A stretch of 64,000 nt of DNA from Plantago major. Lineage: Eukaryota; Streptophyta; Magnoliopsida; Lamiales; Plantaginaceae. The notes beneath the pieces were generated by a model. The model was not told the DNA's origin. It worked only from the letters and a program-made list of their open reading frames with translations, and searched no databases. The stretch is from contig JAIFAC010000121.1 of assembly GCA_026545765.1 (NCBI GenBank), forward strand, positions 62,001-126,000, in the 5' to 3' direction. How positions within the stretch are numbered: the stretch's first letter is position 1; each line of letters starts with the position of its first letter. Below, in pieces: positions 1 to 12,222 of this stretch. The translations under genes and the position numbers were made by a program.

Positions 1-2393
1 ATCGGCTTTGTCCGCCATGAAGAACTTGATTGAGTCAGACTTCATAAAGTCCTTCACAACCGGAGCCGCATTTAACCGAGATCTTCAAGGACAAGATCTC
101 GACTCGTGAACATCTTCATTGCCCCATCAATGAAGTGCTCCTTCCACTCCAAGTCCGCTTTAGTCCGTCCTACCGCTCACTTTGTTGATGACCACATCCT
201 TTTTCTTCGACTTGGCCTCTACCTGTTTGACCTTATCCGCCTCCTCCGCCACAACAGCCACTGCCTTGTGCAAATCCTCTTCAATGGTAGCTCATTCACT
301 GTCCTTCCACTGCATTGCTCTGATCATGCATCCGAGCTACAAGAGATCCGAATAATCAGAAGTTATATTCTCAAACATCAATAGAAACTACAAATCCACT
401 AAATTCACTTACCCTTTGATGCAAATCGTGGATCTCCGACCCTTTCAACCTCGGGAGTCCACAACTCGCTCATACTCCGCATCAAGGGCCGCTGATCGGA
501 TAACGGCAGATGGCGGAGAATAGCCCTCTTCGCCGCTAGAGAGACATCCGCTGTCATGCTTTCTTCTTGCCGTAAACTATGGCATCCTCAGATCAAGACG
601 TCTCCCGCGGAGGTGCGGACGCAGTAGAACCGGCAGGGACAGAGGTTTGCGGAGCAGCAGAAGTCGGAGGCTTCGAAGCAGCAGCACTCCGGGTAACAGG
701 AGTTTTGCCTTTGTCAGGCACCTCCAGAGTTTGCGGAGCCTCACCCGCCTGCTTCCACCTACCCTCTTCCGCAGCAAAACACCGCATTCTTAGGGTCCGC
801 TATAGTGAGTCCCACTAAGTATTAATGATTCCGCCCTCGCCAAAGGCAAGCTCAAGAGCCTGCTTCTTTGTCGCTTTTTTCGCTCGGAGAGTCTACATGA
901 TGTAGTTGAACCACTAAGTTGTGGAACAAACAAACGATGTCAGATACGGATTTATAAAAGTACGAATAGTGGACAACTGTGGAACAATCATGCATGACAT
1001 TCAAAAAAAGAGAAAACACGAGTCCTAATTCAGAATCTCATCAAGTCGGTCTTCCTCCGACCTCCACAACGCTGGCCATTCAAGACAATAGGGCAACGGC
1101 TGACAAATCAATCCGTGAAATAGATATGTAGGTGGCTGGTTTTTCTTGTGGATTTTCGCCACCCACGGAGCCACATTCTTGGGCAGAGGGCGCCAGTCCG
1201 GGATACTTTCCCTTGAAAACTTCTTGGGCAACCCCCATTGCTCCTGCCTCCCTACGGACTCTCCAAATTTTCAAAGCCATCCGCACGAAGATGTATTTTT
1301 CCCACCATTTTGATCCGAGAGAGGAAATGGATCTAAATGAAGTTATACGACTTCCTATTTACAAAAATATAGAAGAGGGATTCTGCACTAAAAGTCACAT
1401 TGAACAATTGCGAAAGTTTTCAAAATTTACACTTTGTCCCTCTTCGCATGTAAGACCGCTAAACAAATAAGGTTTCCCAAAGATTTGGGGATAACTGCTC
1501 GACCAATACCGATGTGATTCAGATGTGCTTAAATTCGACACGATGGGAACCTTCCATCCACAGAGAAGGCCGCTTCATGCACGCACATATATCCAAATGG
1601 CGGATTGTAGAAAGTGTGCCCTACCGAACCATGATTTCAACGGACTGAATTTCCCACTTCCGCCCACTCCGGAATATCTTCGGGCTTAACCTTTGATGGA
1701 CAGGTGGGAAGCAAGCCATCCACGTTAAGCTCACCGTACGGGTTTGCGATTACGACAGCAGACGCAAGACGAGGGAATTTAGTCCGTCACCGAGCTCCGA
1801 CACGCAGCCTAATGGTGGATTAGGTTGTGGCACTTTAGGGTGCAGGACAATTCGCCATTGGTTCGCCAGATCATCCCTGTGGATCGGCAACTGAGAGGCT
1901 TCCTCCTCGCCTTCCTCCTCTTCCTCTCCTTCTTTATCCTCTTCTTCTCCAACTTCTTGTCTCCCGGATGTACTCGGATTGGTCGGACCTGTTCCATCAC
2001 AACACGGTCCTCCTCCCCAGCCTCAAACATCTCCACATCATCTGCCTCACGACCAAAGGTCGCCCCTGCTCAAATTCGAGGCACATTCCTACCGCAGTAT
2101 ACCACCACTGCCTATGGTCCGGGATTGAACTCGTGCCCTTGTTCTCGCAACATCTGCTTCATGCTTCTCATTCTCGAGTAGTGACAAAGGTCACGACCCC
2201 ATGCCCAGCCTCGAGTCCTCGTAAGAGACGAGCCCACAACGCTCACTGCTATGCACTTCCACAGAAGTCCGTTATGTCAATCTCCAACTCCGGTGGTCCG
2301 ACACGGACGAGGTTACCGCATAGACTCGCACTGGATTATTCCGCCATCATAGTCTTGAACTTCATGTTGGTTCCGACTATCGATCCCGGACAT
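1..2393 (-). pseudogene. Antisense ORF of Tat-type Gypsy element 1 (partial, left edge cut)
   Basis: This minus-strand reading region starts at an ATG at 2393 (MSGIDSRNQ...), directly after a splice acceptor (CCCTAG then GATGTCC), and runs off the left edge. Recognisable pieces are an acidic/basic stretch at 1809-2036, a segment around 1025-1320 containing KWWEKYIFVRMA, an Ala/Pro-rich linker at 593-787 and a Lys/Glu/Val-rich, coiled-coil-like segment below 560. This order resembles the plant proteins annotated as putative gypsy-type transposon domain proteins, carried antisense to gag-pol near the 3' LTR of Tat-lineage elements (as in Grande and Retand). No enzymatic function is known for them and I assign none. 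Several frameshifts and stops make it non-functional as read. The gag-pol genes of this element would lie left of the window. Confidence 0.6.
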
Positions 2394-3045
2394 CCTAGGG
2401 CAGAAGGAAACAGATCAGAAAATGATGTTATGTTCGTCCGAGAGTTCGTTTATGTATCTTATTAAGTACCATTGTCCAAGAAACCCTACTTTATGGGGCA
2501 TTCCTACGGGTCATTCTTTCCTACCTCGGCACCTAACTTGTCACACAAGGTGCCATTAAGGGAATTCTATGTGCCAATTGGCATCAAGTATTCACCACAC
2601 GAGGCAAGGCAACAAGGATTTCAAAGAACCCATCGCGCTTATAATCTACCATACATGGCACATTCACAGGGCCAATCTACAAGTCATGTCTACAAATTGG
2701 CACCATAATTCAACTACAGAATGCATGCAATACTAGAATCACCAAAATTCAACATACGGCACATTACTTGGCCAAAAACACCCTATCTATACAGCATATG
2801 ATATTGGAAATTCAACAAAGCATACATGCATCCGAGAAAGAAGAACAATCAGTCAGAATTTAGAGAGGACCAGATTTACTTACTTGATAAAGCAGTTTAA
2901 AAAAGAATGGACGGGCCACAAAGCCTTGCTTGCTCTCCGAAAGCGACTTGCACGGATATCTGATTGCACACTGGAAACTTTGATTGCTCGGAAGCTTGTT
3001 ATTTGCTCGGATTGCTTAGGATTGCTCGATTCGATTTCGCTAAAG
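2394..3045 (-). other. 5' leader exon and leader intron of antisense ORF 1
   Basis: Reading the minus strand, a leader follows the TATA box at 3067-3078 and ends at a consensus donor (TCAA then GTAAGTAAATC, GT at 2883-2882). The intron ends at a pyrimidine-rich acceptor (TTCTGCCCTAG) one base before the ATG at 2393. The intron is about 490 bp and lies wholly in the 5' UTR. The same arrangement is found on the plus strand at 26706-26968 in the second Tat element, which supports a real conserved intron. The transcription start is inferred from the TATA position only. Confidence 0.55.
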
Positions 3046-3066
3046 TGTGAAAATGATGATCCGCAA

Positions 3067-3078
3067 CTATTTATAGAA
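3067..3078 (-). promoter_or_regulatory. Internal TATA box for antisense ORF 1
   Basis: The minus strand reads CTTCTATAAATAGTTG, a good plant TATA box, about 190 bp upstream of the leader-intron donor. It points against the direction of the element and fires toward the antisense ORF. A matching TATA at 26537-26548 precedes the homologous ORF in the other Tat element. Confidence 0.55.
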
Positions 3079-3456
3079 GGATAGTCAGTCAAACGTCGAT
3101 CACTGGTTTAAATCCCACCGCTGATCATTTCAATCCAACGGTCGATCGGTTCACATTTTGCTAAATTACATCACGCCCATTAAATTTATTTTGGAAATTC
3201 GACATTATCTCGGGATCCTCACTCATGGGCTGGACGGACAACTTATTAGGCCTCTTGGATCATTATTCATCAGCCCAGGTGAACCATTTCACATATCCAG
3301 CCAACGAATTGCTTCCTACACAATCTTCCACAAGAGACTTCTTTAAATCCTAATACCGTACTCGGATCTCGATATATCTTGATACAATAAATTTTTTCCT
3401 TCTACAAATTGGGATTTTTTCTATCTCGGACTATAGAACGAAAGGGGGGGGGGAAG

Positions 3457-3457
3457 A

Positions 3458-3531
<74 letters not shown>
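3457..3531. repeat. (TA)n microsatellite
   Basis: About 75 bp of nearly perfect TA dinucleotide, preceded by a run of G (about 3443-3453). It lies in the non-coding interval between the antisense ORF promoter and the polypurine tract. Long IYIY peptide readings across it are artefacts. Confidence 0.95.
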
Positions 3532-3536
<5 letters not shown>

Positions 3537-3672
3537 CCTGAAACACAGATACATATTTTTAGCATGGAAAGAAGGGATTTTCTCCCTCACATTTAACGAT
3601 TTGGACACGCTCCTAAAACACACTTGTTCTTCTACTTATAGTTCCACAACTATCTTTTACTAAGATACTTGG

Positions 3673-3688
3673 AAACTAGGGGGACATA
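3673..3688 (+). other. Polypurine tract of Tat element 1
   Basis: The purine-rich AAACTAGGGGGACAT lies immediately left of the LTR start TGTTGATACG, as expected for the plus-strand primer site. The second Tat element has an almost identical tract in reverse orientation at 25918-25935. Confidence 0.7.
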
Positions 3689-4545
3689 TGTTGATACGGA
3701 TATATGTCCAATCCGTTAAGGGCGCCATAGAGCGTGTCCTAGAGCGCATCAAGGCTAGAATGGACAATTCAGTACTTGTCCGACCTTTGGAAGTCCGCCT
3801 TAAGGAAACCCTTCCTGGTCAACCAGTACACTTAGGTCAATACACCTTTTCAGCTAGTCCGACCTAGTGGGCACACCTCGTAACTCGATAAAGGATCACA
3901 TATCCGACATTGTCAGATGCCAATGGATCGGACGAGATAAACTCGGACGCCACCTTAACAATAACACCAAACATATATATTGAACCTCCAAGATACTTCC
4001 GAAAAACAGGTCTCTCGGACCACACCGAAGTTACCTAGGAACAGACCAACTCAACAAAGCTCGAATCATTCTAAAGGTCTCACACGGACCCATCAGCGAG
4101 AATAGTACTCTGAGAGGTAAAAGGACCAATCTACCCTCCCAGACCCATCTAATGGTGTTGGACTTTCACATACTATCGGGCCACGGGCCAAGGGAGCATT
4201 GTCCAAATCCCGAACATATATACTGCATCATCTTATGAGCCACTTCATAAGTACATGATAACTATATAGCACAAGATCACACACATTAAGGTAAGTCAAC
4301 TCATATCATAACTTCCTCATAATTACTACATTGAGAGCTTCATTCTCTCTCGAGTAAAGTTTCTTCCCGGTTTGAAAATAGCAAACTGGTTTACCCTACT
4401 AACCCCCCCCCCCCCCCCCCCCACTTAGTCCTTTCCGGTGCTCCGGCTTGGACAAAGCTTTTAGTACGAACATCAAGTTGGAGACGGATCTTAGAATTGG
4501 GACTTGTAGTAGTTTAGTTAGTGTTTGATGCTCATCCCCTCAACA
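3689..4545 (+). mobile_element. 3' LTR of Tat-type Ty3/Gypsy element 1
   Basis: An 857-bp LTR beginning TGTTGATACGG after a polypurine tract and ending CCCCTCAACA. The right border is fixed by the duplicated locus: the sequence from 4546 (AGTACTATTAG) reappears at 50669 with an unrelated left flank. A likely TATA (CATATATACT) lies at 4215-4224, giving a U3 of about 525 bp. The likely target-site duplication is AGTAC (4546-4550), but the other copy is outside the window. Both termini resemble the LTR at 24994-25917, while the interiors differ, so the two are related but distinct families. Confidence 0.75.
4403..4422 (+). repeat. Poly(C) tract inside the LTR
   Basis: Twenty consecutive C residues lie about 180 bp downstream of the LTR TATA box, within the transcribed R/U5 part. 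A tract of this purity is prone to length error in sequencing. Confidence 0.9.
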
Positions 4546-4721
4546 AGTACTATTAGATAAAGATAACTAGGGCATCTTCTAATTCATAAACTTGTTTCGC
4601 TTATGCTTAAGTGACCTAGTGGGTCTCTTATACATATATGATCAAGGTGAAACTAATTTTACACTTATTACGTGTAAAAATATTTATTTTTTTCAAGTAT
4701 AATATTTGTTTCTGTAATATT

Positions 4722-6221
4722 TCAGGCATGAACATGGGCCTCGATCTCCTTTGAGTTCGATATGGAATTTGACAAGTGAAAGTGGATGTGGAGTATCCGG
4801 CTCACGCAGCTCGTACTCTAGTCCATGTAACAAAGTCGCCATCTTCCTTGGTTTCGACATGAATTGTTACAGCAAAATGTTTGTACAACTCCAGCATGTC
4901 CCCTTCAAGCCATTTATATCTAATGCTCTTTTTCTCCATATCAAATTTCTCAACCAGAGTCTTTGCAGAATGCTTTTCTCCATCTAAATTATGCATACAA
5001 ATATATAATCGTGGTTGATAATTAATTAGAGGTGTTATTAATTAATTTCTAAGAAAAATATAGTATACATATAGGTTCAGTGAATAGAAAACTAAGTATA
5101 TTATATCTACTGAATTCATAAGCAAACTAAAACCTAATCAAGAATGTTCCAGTTAAAATATTTTTTAATCGTGCAAATCAAACTCTAATTCTATGTGAAT
5201 CGTGCCAAGAATCCCTTGGAGGTCGCTCGAATAGAGCGAATTGGTTTTTAATTTGTTCATCGAATTAACCTCAAAATTCCGGATTCCATCGATCATATAT
5301 TATTCGAAGAGTAGTCTCTTGGGAGATTGTATACAACAAATATTAGAAGAAAAAGACTAAGGTTCTGTTCTTTTCCTTTGAATGAACTGATTTGATCTAA
5401 ATTGAAATTAATGGTTTTTGAGATGAAGAGAACATAGCCAAATAAACATTAGGATATTACTGAGAACTCATACTCTGTTCTTTAAGTAAGAATTTTATAG
5501 AGTAACTTTTGAGAGACCTTTTCGAGAGACTAAATCAAACATCATATACTTTATCACAAACATTACATGTTAAGAAATGCATAGAATTATACAACTATAA
5601 TGCAGGTTTATTATACACACGTTGTTTAAAGTTAAACATATGATGCTTGTACGTAAATATATGATGTTGAATTGGTCTCCCCGAGAGACGGTCTATCGCA
5701 AAAGTTTGTAAATTTTATAACCGTTAATTAATTAGTAACTTTTGCAAGAGACCGTCTCTCGAAAAGGCAAAATCAAACATCACATATTTTATCATAAAAA
5801 TCACATGTTTAGCTACAAATTAAACATCACATGTTAGAAATGCATATAAATAATGCAATTGTATAATGTAGGTTTATTATATACACAATGTTTAAAGTTA
5901 AACATATGATGTTTGTACATAAATATGTGATGTTGAATTGGTCTCTCCGAGAGACTGTCTCTCGCAAAAGTTTGTATTATACACTAGTAAGAATTATATG
6001 ATTAATTGAATATAGTTACTTACCGACGGTGAAATTCCAAAATTTGATACAGCCATCTGTTCCAATGGTTCCTTCATGAACTTTACAAGCTTGAAGTTTT
6101 GTGGGGGAAGCAGTGATAAGTTCGTGTGGCTTATTCGAAACCAGCTCATGAAACAACTCTCCTCCACCGGCTTTGATCTAAGTTGTGCTAACAAATTACA
6201 AGGTAGTGCTGAAGAAGCCAT
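4722..6221 (-). pseudogene. MLP-like (Bet v 1 superfamily) gene remnant, copy A
   Basis: A two-exon gene on the minus strand. Exon 1 (6221-6024) starts MASSAL and, after a frameshift, encodes ELFHELVSNKPHELI and CIKFWNFTV, ending at donor GTAAGTAAC. Exon 2 (4983-4722) follows an acceptor ATAATTTAG and encodes SIRYKWLEGDMLELYK and FVTWT, ending HVHA-like before a stop. The intron is about 1.04 kb. Order, length and the single intron fit the major latex protein family, small cytosolic proteins with a ligand-binding cavity. Copy A has a frameshift in exon 1 and another after FVTWT, so it is a pseudogene. Family assignment is firm; ligand and role are unknown. Confidence 0.8.
5504..5974. mobile_element. 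Two tandem MITEs in the MLP intron (copy A)
   Basis: Two head-to-tail copies (about 5504-5709 and 5738-5974) have inverted ends: left ACTTTTGCAAGAGACCGTCT, right AGACTGTCTCTCGCAAAAGT. Interiors share ATCAAACATCA, GTTTATTATA and ATGATGTTGAAT. Each is 205-240 bp and non-coding. The superfamily is unclear. The same pair lies at 51613-52088. Confidence 0.7.
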
Positions 6222-6612
6222 ATGTTTATATTATATACTTTTAATTATTATTAGTGAATTCGAAATCTTGTCAAGAAATTAAAATGTGTTTTGAATTAAT
6301 AAAAGATAATATGTGCACTTCTAGCTCTTCACTAGGGGGTTTATATAGTAGAAAGAGAAGTCGTTGCTTGCCTCAATCTGGAGGGTTGTTAGTGTAATAA
6401 AATATAAACACAACATCGTTGAAATGATATAAAAATTATTATAGTGATTGGTACATTTTAATTGGTGGTAATTATGTGATTGGATGAGGTACTCACTAGC
6501 TGTGACATGATATAAAAATCATAAGAGGATTGTAATTTGTAAGGAAACCCCATGAAAACAACAGCGAATAATAATCTTTTATTAATATAAGATAATCTTT
6601 TACTTGTTTGAT
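6222..6612. other. Upstream flank of the MLP-like gene, no gene seen
   Basis: About 390 bp of AT-rich DNA upstream (minus strand) of the MLP-like start. The minus strand reads CTATATAAACCCCC near 6340-6355, a plausible TATA box about 120 bp before the ATG, so this is probably the old promoter. It ends at the LINE insertion site. Confidence 0.5.
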
Positions 6613-6629
6613 ATTGCTCCCGTAGTGAA
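6613..6629. repeat. LINE target-site duplication, 3' side (copy A)
   Basis: The 17-bp ATTGCTCCCGTAGTGAA borders the poly(A) end of the LINE and recurs with one mismatch at 12638-12654, as expected from target-primed reverse transcription. Confidence 0.9.
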
Positions 6630-6698
6630 ATTTTTTTTCTTTCTATAAAGTCATATTTCATTCAATAAAAAGAGGCAAAGCCTAAGTTCAAGATTACA

Positions 6699-9600
6699 TC
6701 AATCAGAATAAATGGAACCACCAACACGATCTTCTAATACATTTTGACAAAGATCATGTGCAACCATATTTGCTAGTCTAGGACAAAATGAAATGTGACC
6801 GACTCAAAGTTGGATAACAAAGACTTCAGGTCATCAATTATAGGACCTATGATTGAGAAATTTGGAAGGGAGGTGTGGATTGCTTTAATGACCGCGAGAC
6901 AGTCTCCTTCAAAGATTACTCGATTAAAGCCCGCTTCATGAGCCAATATCACTGCGTCTCTTGCCGCCATGGCTTCTGCTATTTGTGGACTTTGTACATT
7001 GACCAGTTTTCGTTGCTTCCACGCCAAAGTTTCTCCATTGTGAGGTCTCGCAATAACTCCCGTAGAAGCATATGCAAGATTTTGTTCGATGTAAGGCCAA
7101 AATTTAGTTTGATTTCACCTGGCATTGGAGGTATCCAATTCTAATATTCGGCATTCTGCTGGTGTGGGTGAGCAAATTGTGTACAGGCCTCCTTGTATCT
7201 TGCGATATATCGGATGATAAATTGTTGTGCCTCATCTGGATCATATCATGTACCTTCGTGGACTCGTTTGTTTCTGTTCGACCAAATGCTCCAAAGTGAG
7301 ACCACAAATCTTTCATAGTCTGCCTTAGCCAACTGATTGTAGGCACTAAGAATCCATCTCCATATGTCACATGTATCTGTGTAAATTATAGAATGAGGTA
7401 GAGTAGATAATGCCCAGAAAATGCATGCAAAATCACAATCTCAGAAAATATGTATCACAGATTCACTTCTATACCACAAACAGGGCATAGAGAATTATGA
7501 ATGATATTGCGCCGCTGGAGGTTATAAAGGACTGGTATAGCATTTTTCAAGACTCGCCATAGAAATATTTTGTTCTTATTAGGGAGTTTCAGTTTCCAGA
7601 TAAATTCCCAAATCACGATTCTCGAGTACTGCTTGCTCCATGCTGATTCTGCAGATTGCGTGCCCTTAAATCCCTGGCTAAATAATATGCTGATGTTACT
7701 GAGTAGATGCCAGTACGTGAATGATGCCACACCCTGAGATCACTAGTAGTAGAGTTAACTAGAGGAATACGCAGGATAGAGTTAATGTCTTCTTCCCAGA
7801 ACAGTACTCGGATTAGGCCCTCATTCGAGGTCGCTGTATCCTGGTCTATCAGATTGGACACAGGTATTTGGCCCAACTCATACAGGTCCGAGTTAATAGG
7901 CCGCATAACACCAGACCTTGGCAACCAATTGTCAGTCCACGCATCAATACTTAAACCATTACCCACGCGCCACCTAGTCCCATTACGAACTAGCTCCATA
8001 GCCCCAAAGATACTTTTCCAAGTGTAAAAAGCATTAAACTTTGGTGAAGCAAGTAAGATATCTGTGTGCGGAAAGTATTTTGCCTTAAGCACCCGACTCA
8101 AAAGGGAATCAGGAAATTGGATAACACGCCATATTTGCTTGCCAAGCATTGCCAGATTGAAACTTCTCAAGTCCCTATAGCCCATGCCACCATCACGCTT
8201 GCTCTCACATAAGGTATGCCAATTAATCCAATGTATTTTGTCTCGGTTACCATCCCCCCACCAGAATTTCGAAATGATAGACTCAATTTCTACTAGAAGG
8301 TAATCCGGGATTTTGAAGCATCCCATGACATATGTGGGTATGGCTTGTAACACAGATTTAATGAGGGCCTCCTTGCCTGCTTTAGAGAAGTTCTTATCAC
8401 CAAAAGATTGGATTTTACTCCACATCCGCTCTCTAAGCCAACCAAACACCTCTTTCTGCGACTTCCCCATCTCCGCTAGGGCCCTAAGTACTTCTTATGT
8501 CGATCAACCACCCTAACAGGAAGTAGATTGCAAACTTCAAGGACCCTTGCCTGAGAAGTGTTTCGACTAAAGACAACCGTCAATTTCTGAATATTGATTT
8601 CTTGTCCCGATGCAAGACTATAGCGTAACAAAATATTAGAAACCTCCGCAGCAGAATCCATAGTAGCCTGACAGAAAATAAGGGTATCATCTGAAAAAAG
8701 AAGATGAGAGATCCTTGGTGCTCTGGGGCTAGCAGCCACCCCTCGGAGTACCTCCCTCTCCTCCGCATCACAAAGTAAAGAACTAAAAGCTTCCGAACAG
8801 AAAAGAAACAAGTAAGGAGATAGAGGATCCCCCTGTCGGATCCCTCTCTGTGGCTGGATTGGATCAAGAGGCTCACCATTTAACAATTCAGAATAACGAA
8901 CTGTACGTAAACTGAGCATAATCAAGTCTATGAACGATTGTTCAAAACCTAATTTACACAACACTCTTTCCAGAAAGATCCATTCCACTCTATCATAAGC
9001 CTTACTCATGTCTAGTTTTAAAGCCATAAAACATTCTTTACCCTTGGTTTTTTGCTTTAGAAAGTGGTTAACCTCATACGAAACCAAGACATTATCTGTA
9101 TCAGTCTATTTGGCACAAAAGCGGATTGAGTTTCAGAGATTAAGGTATTCATGTGGGGCTTAATTCTATTTGTAATGGCTTTTGAAGCTATCTTAAACAT
9201 AACATTGCTAAGGCTGATTGGTCTGAATTGGTTTACAACCTCTGGTTTTTTGCACTTAGGGATTAACAATGTGGGTGAAATTTAGTACAGGTTCCAGATT
9301 TTGATTGTTTAAAAAATCTAAAGCACAATGAATCACATTATCACGAACAATATGCCAAAAGCGTTGATAAAAAACAGCAGGCATACCATCTGGACCTGGA
9401 GACTTAAGAGGGTCCATGTAAAAAAGTGATGTCTTTACCTCGTCTGGAGTGAATACCCGGCTCAAGTCACGATTGATGTCCTCTGTCACACGCCTCTTCA
9501 TAGTACTAACCACATCATCCACATTCGCAGAGGAGGGTAACCTGGATTGAAAGATACCCCCAAAGTACTGATTTACAATAGCATCCATATCTTCCTTACT

Positions 9601-10710
9601 GTCCCGCAGTATCCTCGTCATCGCTTGACCATCAATCTGGTTTCGTGAGCTCTCTTGGTCGCTTGGTTATGGAAAAACGTGTTTCTATCACCCTCGCAAA
9701 CCATCGACTTTCGAGCGTTGTTCCATAGGATTTCTTCCTTATCCATCTCGCTTCGATCTGAATTTTGTATCCCTTATCCGCTGTCCTCTCACCGCCAAGG
9801 GTTGCTACCGCAATTCAAAGGAGTGTTTTCGAAAGTTCGTGATCTTCGCTGTACATGTCCGAAAGTTAATCTTTCGCTTATTGCCTACCTCAGACTGCTC
9901 CAAATTCACCAGATTCCTGTGTCGCCTATCCACTCATTCTCAGATGATTGTCTCACAATCCAACTCTTCAACCACATAGATTCAACTTGAATGTTTTCCG
10001 GCCTCAGAACGGGCTGTAGTTGGGCCAAAAGCTTCATTAGTAACATCATGTGATCCAAACCCGTGTCCCTATGTGAATGACTTGTGCATTCGTAAACAAG
10101 ATATTCCATCATTGTGCTTCGCCGATCAAGTCTTGCTCTTATTGTACTCGGTTCCTCATGATTGTTGCACCATGTGTATTGATAACCCACGATCCTAAAT
10201 CATAAAATCCATTATGAAATAATGTTTCTAAAATCTCGTGATTCGCCATTACGCATTCCTCCTTCCACCACATTTTTCTCGATGTGTCAAAGTTTCGTTG
10301 AAGTCCCCTATGCAAACCCATTCTCGACATGAAAAAGATCCCAAATCCCGTAACAATTTCCAAGTAGATTTGCGCAATTCAGTTTCTGGTTCCCCATAAA
10401 AACCAGTAAATCTCCACATATCGTAATTCATATCTAATTGCACAAGAGCATCAATATGGTATTTAGAGTAGTTTTGAATCATTACATTCGTATCTTTTGT
10501 CCATAACAATGCTAAACCACCTGAAAAACCTACTGAGGATACACCTAAACCATACATATGTAATTGCTGCTTTAAATTGTCTATGTCCTGACTACTCATC
10601 CGAGTCTACATAAGAAAGACAAGTCGGGGTCAATGTAGGTGAATAAATTCACCTAAGGCACGAATCGCCAAGGGTTCCCAAGCCCTAATAGCCTGTGATA
10701 GGCAACTCAT
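6699..10710 (-). pseudogene. LINE ORF2: endonuclease / reverse transcriptase / RNase H (copy A)
   Basis: Start is taken at the ATG at 10710 (MSCLS), because copy B there reads MSCLSWNC, the usual start of the apurinic-type endonuclease. The endonuclease domain covers 10710 to about 9900 (GGLALLW, FTGFYGEPE, CIGDFNETL). Reverse transcriptase follows at about 9600-8470 (SPGPDGMPAVFYQRFW, LDMSKAYDRVEW, RGIRQGDPLSPYLF, catalytic FSDD in place of the usual FADD). A zf-RVT segment lies near 7730-7455 (IFLWRVLKNAIP, CPVCG), and an RNase H-like (RVT_3) domain near 7030-6773 (AEAMAARDAVILAHEAG, FEGDC), ending GGSIYSD then stop at 6699. Several frameshifts split it. It would nick DNA and copy the LINE RNA at the target site. 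Confidence 0.88.
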
Positions 10711-10869
10711 TGGGTCAGCGGGTTGCAGGCAACTCCCACCTCCGGTCCATCAATTTCGTAGGGTAATTGTTCATCATGGTTTTTAGATGGCAAAGGTTAG
10801 CTTCGATTCCGAGAGCTCGCTTATGGTGTTTTTGGGCTTAGGTATCTTGTGTGCGGAATGGGGTCAGTA

Positions 10870-12222
10870 TGCCCTCTCTTCTTGGGTTTAGTGGTTTGAG
10901 TGTTGGGTCTGGTGGGGTCTTTGTGACATTGTGAGCAAATGGGTCAAGGGGAGCTAGGTTTGGCGGAATTTTCTGAGACTTTAGTTGGGCAAGAAAGTAC
11001 GAGCCGTTGTAGGTGGAAAGTGTGGGTTCAAGTGTTTCATTATCATGGGCTTGGCATGGATTTTACAATATCCATGGGGTATGAGGATTCAATTGGGTCC
11101 AATGGGGTGAAAGGGAAAAATTGGTTAGAGGCAGTGGGCTGCGGTAATGGGTAAAGGGAAGGATGGGTTGATGTTGACTTTTGTGTAACAGGAGACTCAA
11201 CGGTTTTGTTTCCTTTCAGTTTTCCATATTGCCAGTTTCCATGCCACTATCCGAAGGTAACTGCTCTGCATTATCCAAACCGCCTTACAACTGATTTCCA
11301 CGGTCGATTTCTGTCCGAGATGAAGAACCCGAAGCCTGAGAAACTGATCCCGGAAAGTTCGCCGGACCACTTGTTGTTGGACGAGAGCCTAGTATTCCGG
11401 GCAAGGCTGGATTATGAACAAAGCTCTGTGAACCAATCCCGAGAAACTGTTAATGTATTTGCTAGATTGGGAGGAGGCATTGAAGCGTAACCATCCACCA
11501 TATTTCAGATTTTCCTCTCCCACCTGATCATTTTCACCCAAAGTTTCCAAGCAAGCATGACAATTTTGAACAATATGGCCTATAATCCCGCAGAAGTAGC
11601 AGAAATTTCGGAGTTTTTCGTTGGTGATTGTGACTTGAATCTTCTTCTTCTGAGGACCTGTGATGCTTAGTACACGCACCAGTGGCTTCGTAATATTAAT
11701 CCCAACACGAATCCGCATTGTATTAGAAATGGAGCCTCTATCAAGTTGCTCATCAAAGTCTACAAAGATACCCATCGCCTGACCAATAAACCTTGCAATA
11801 TTTCGGTTACCAAATCCCAGAGGAAGCCCCGCAATGTGAACATGAAAATCGCAGATATCCAAATCAACCAATTCTGGATCCGTACCTTTTGGGATTTCAC
11901 GCAGAATCACCAGACTTTTATCAAAAGACAATGGGCCCCTGCGCAGTATTTGTTTCATCTCGAGTCCATTCCCAAATCGGATCAGAAAACGATCGCTTCC
12001 GAATTTCTGTACTTTTGCGCCCTTTGCCAGATTCCAGATTCCTAACATCGCTTTCAAGGATTGCAAGTGGATTTGTTTCCGAGAAAGAACACGACCAATT
12101 AGGCAAAGATCGTAATCCATTGTACTGGCCATCCATATCTCATATGGAATGTTAATTGCATTTCCTTCCTTAGATGTTAGAACCAACTTCGAACCCAGAT
12201 CTTCAATTAAGTTCGAATCCAT
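10870..12222 (-). pseudogene. LINE ORF1: DUF4283 / CCHC zinc-knuckle protein (copy A)
   Basis: Starts MDSNLIEDLGSK at 12222. The N-terminal half (about 12160-11700) is the DUF4283 domain of plant LINE ORF1 proteins (FGNGLEMKQILRRGPLSF), followed by the linker GLPLGFGNRNIARFIGQ and one zinc knuckle (CYFCGIIGHIVQNC, CX2CX4HX4C) near 11560. The first frame ends at 11389, where a frameshift leads into a Ser/Pro-rich tail that continues to about 10870 with a basic end. The protein would coat LINE RNA. The frameshift is shared with copy B, so it predates the duplication or is a shared artefact. Confidence 0.85.

Noticed and set aside
1132..1470. Plus-strand 112-codon ORF in Tat element 1
   Set aside because: It is the complement of the antisense ORF, which shows domain similarity on the minus strand.
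3402..3663. Open frames across the TA repeat on both strands
   Set aside because: They are translations of a dinucleotide microsatellite (IYIY...) with no domain.
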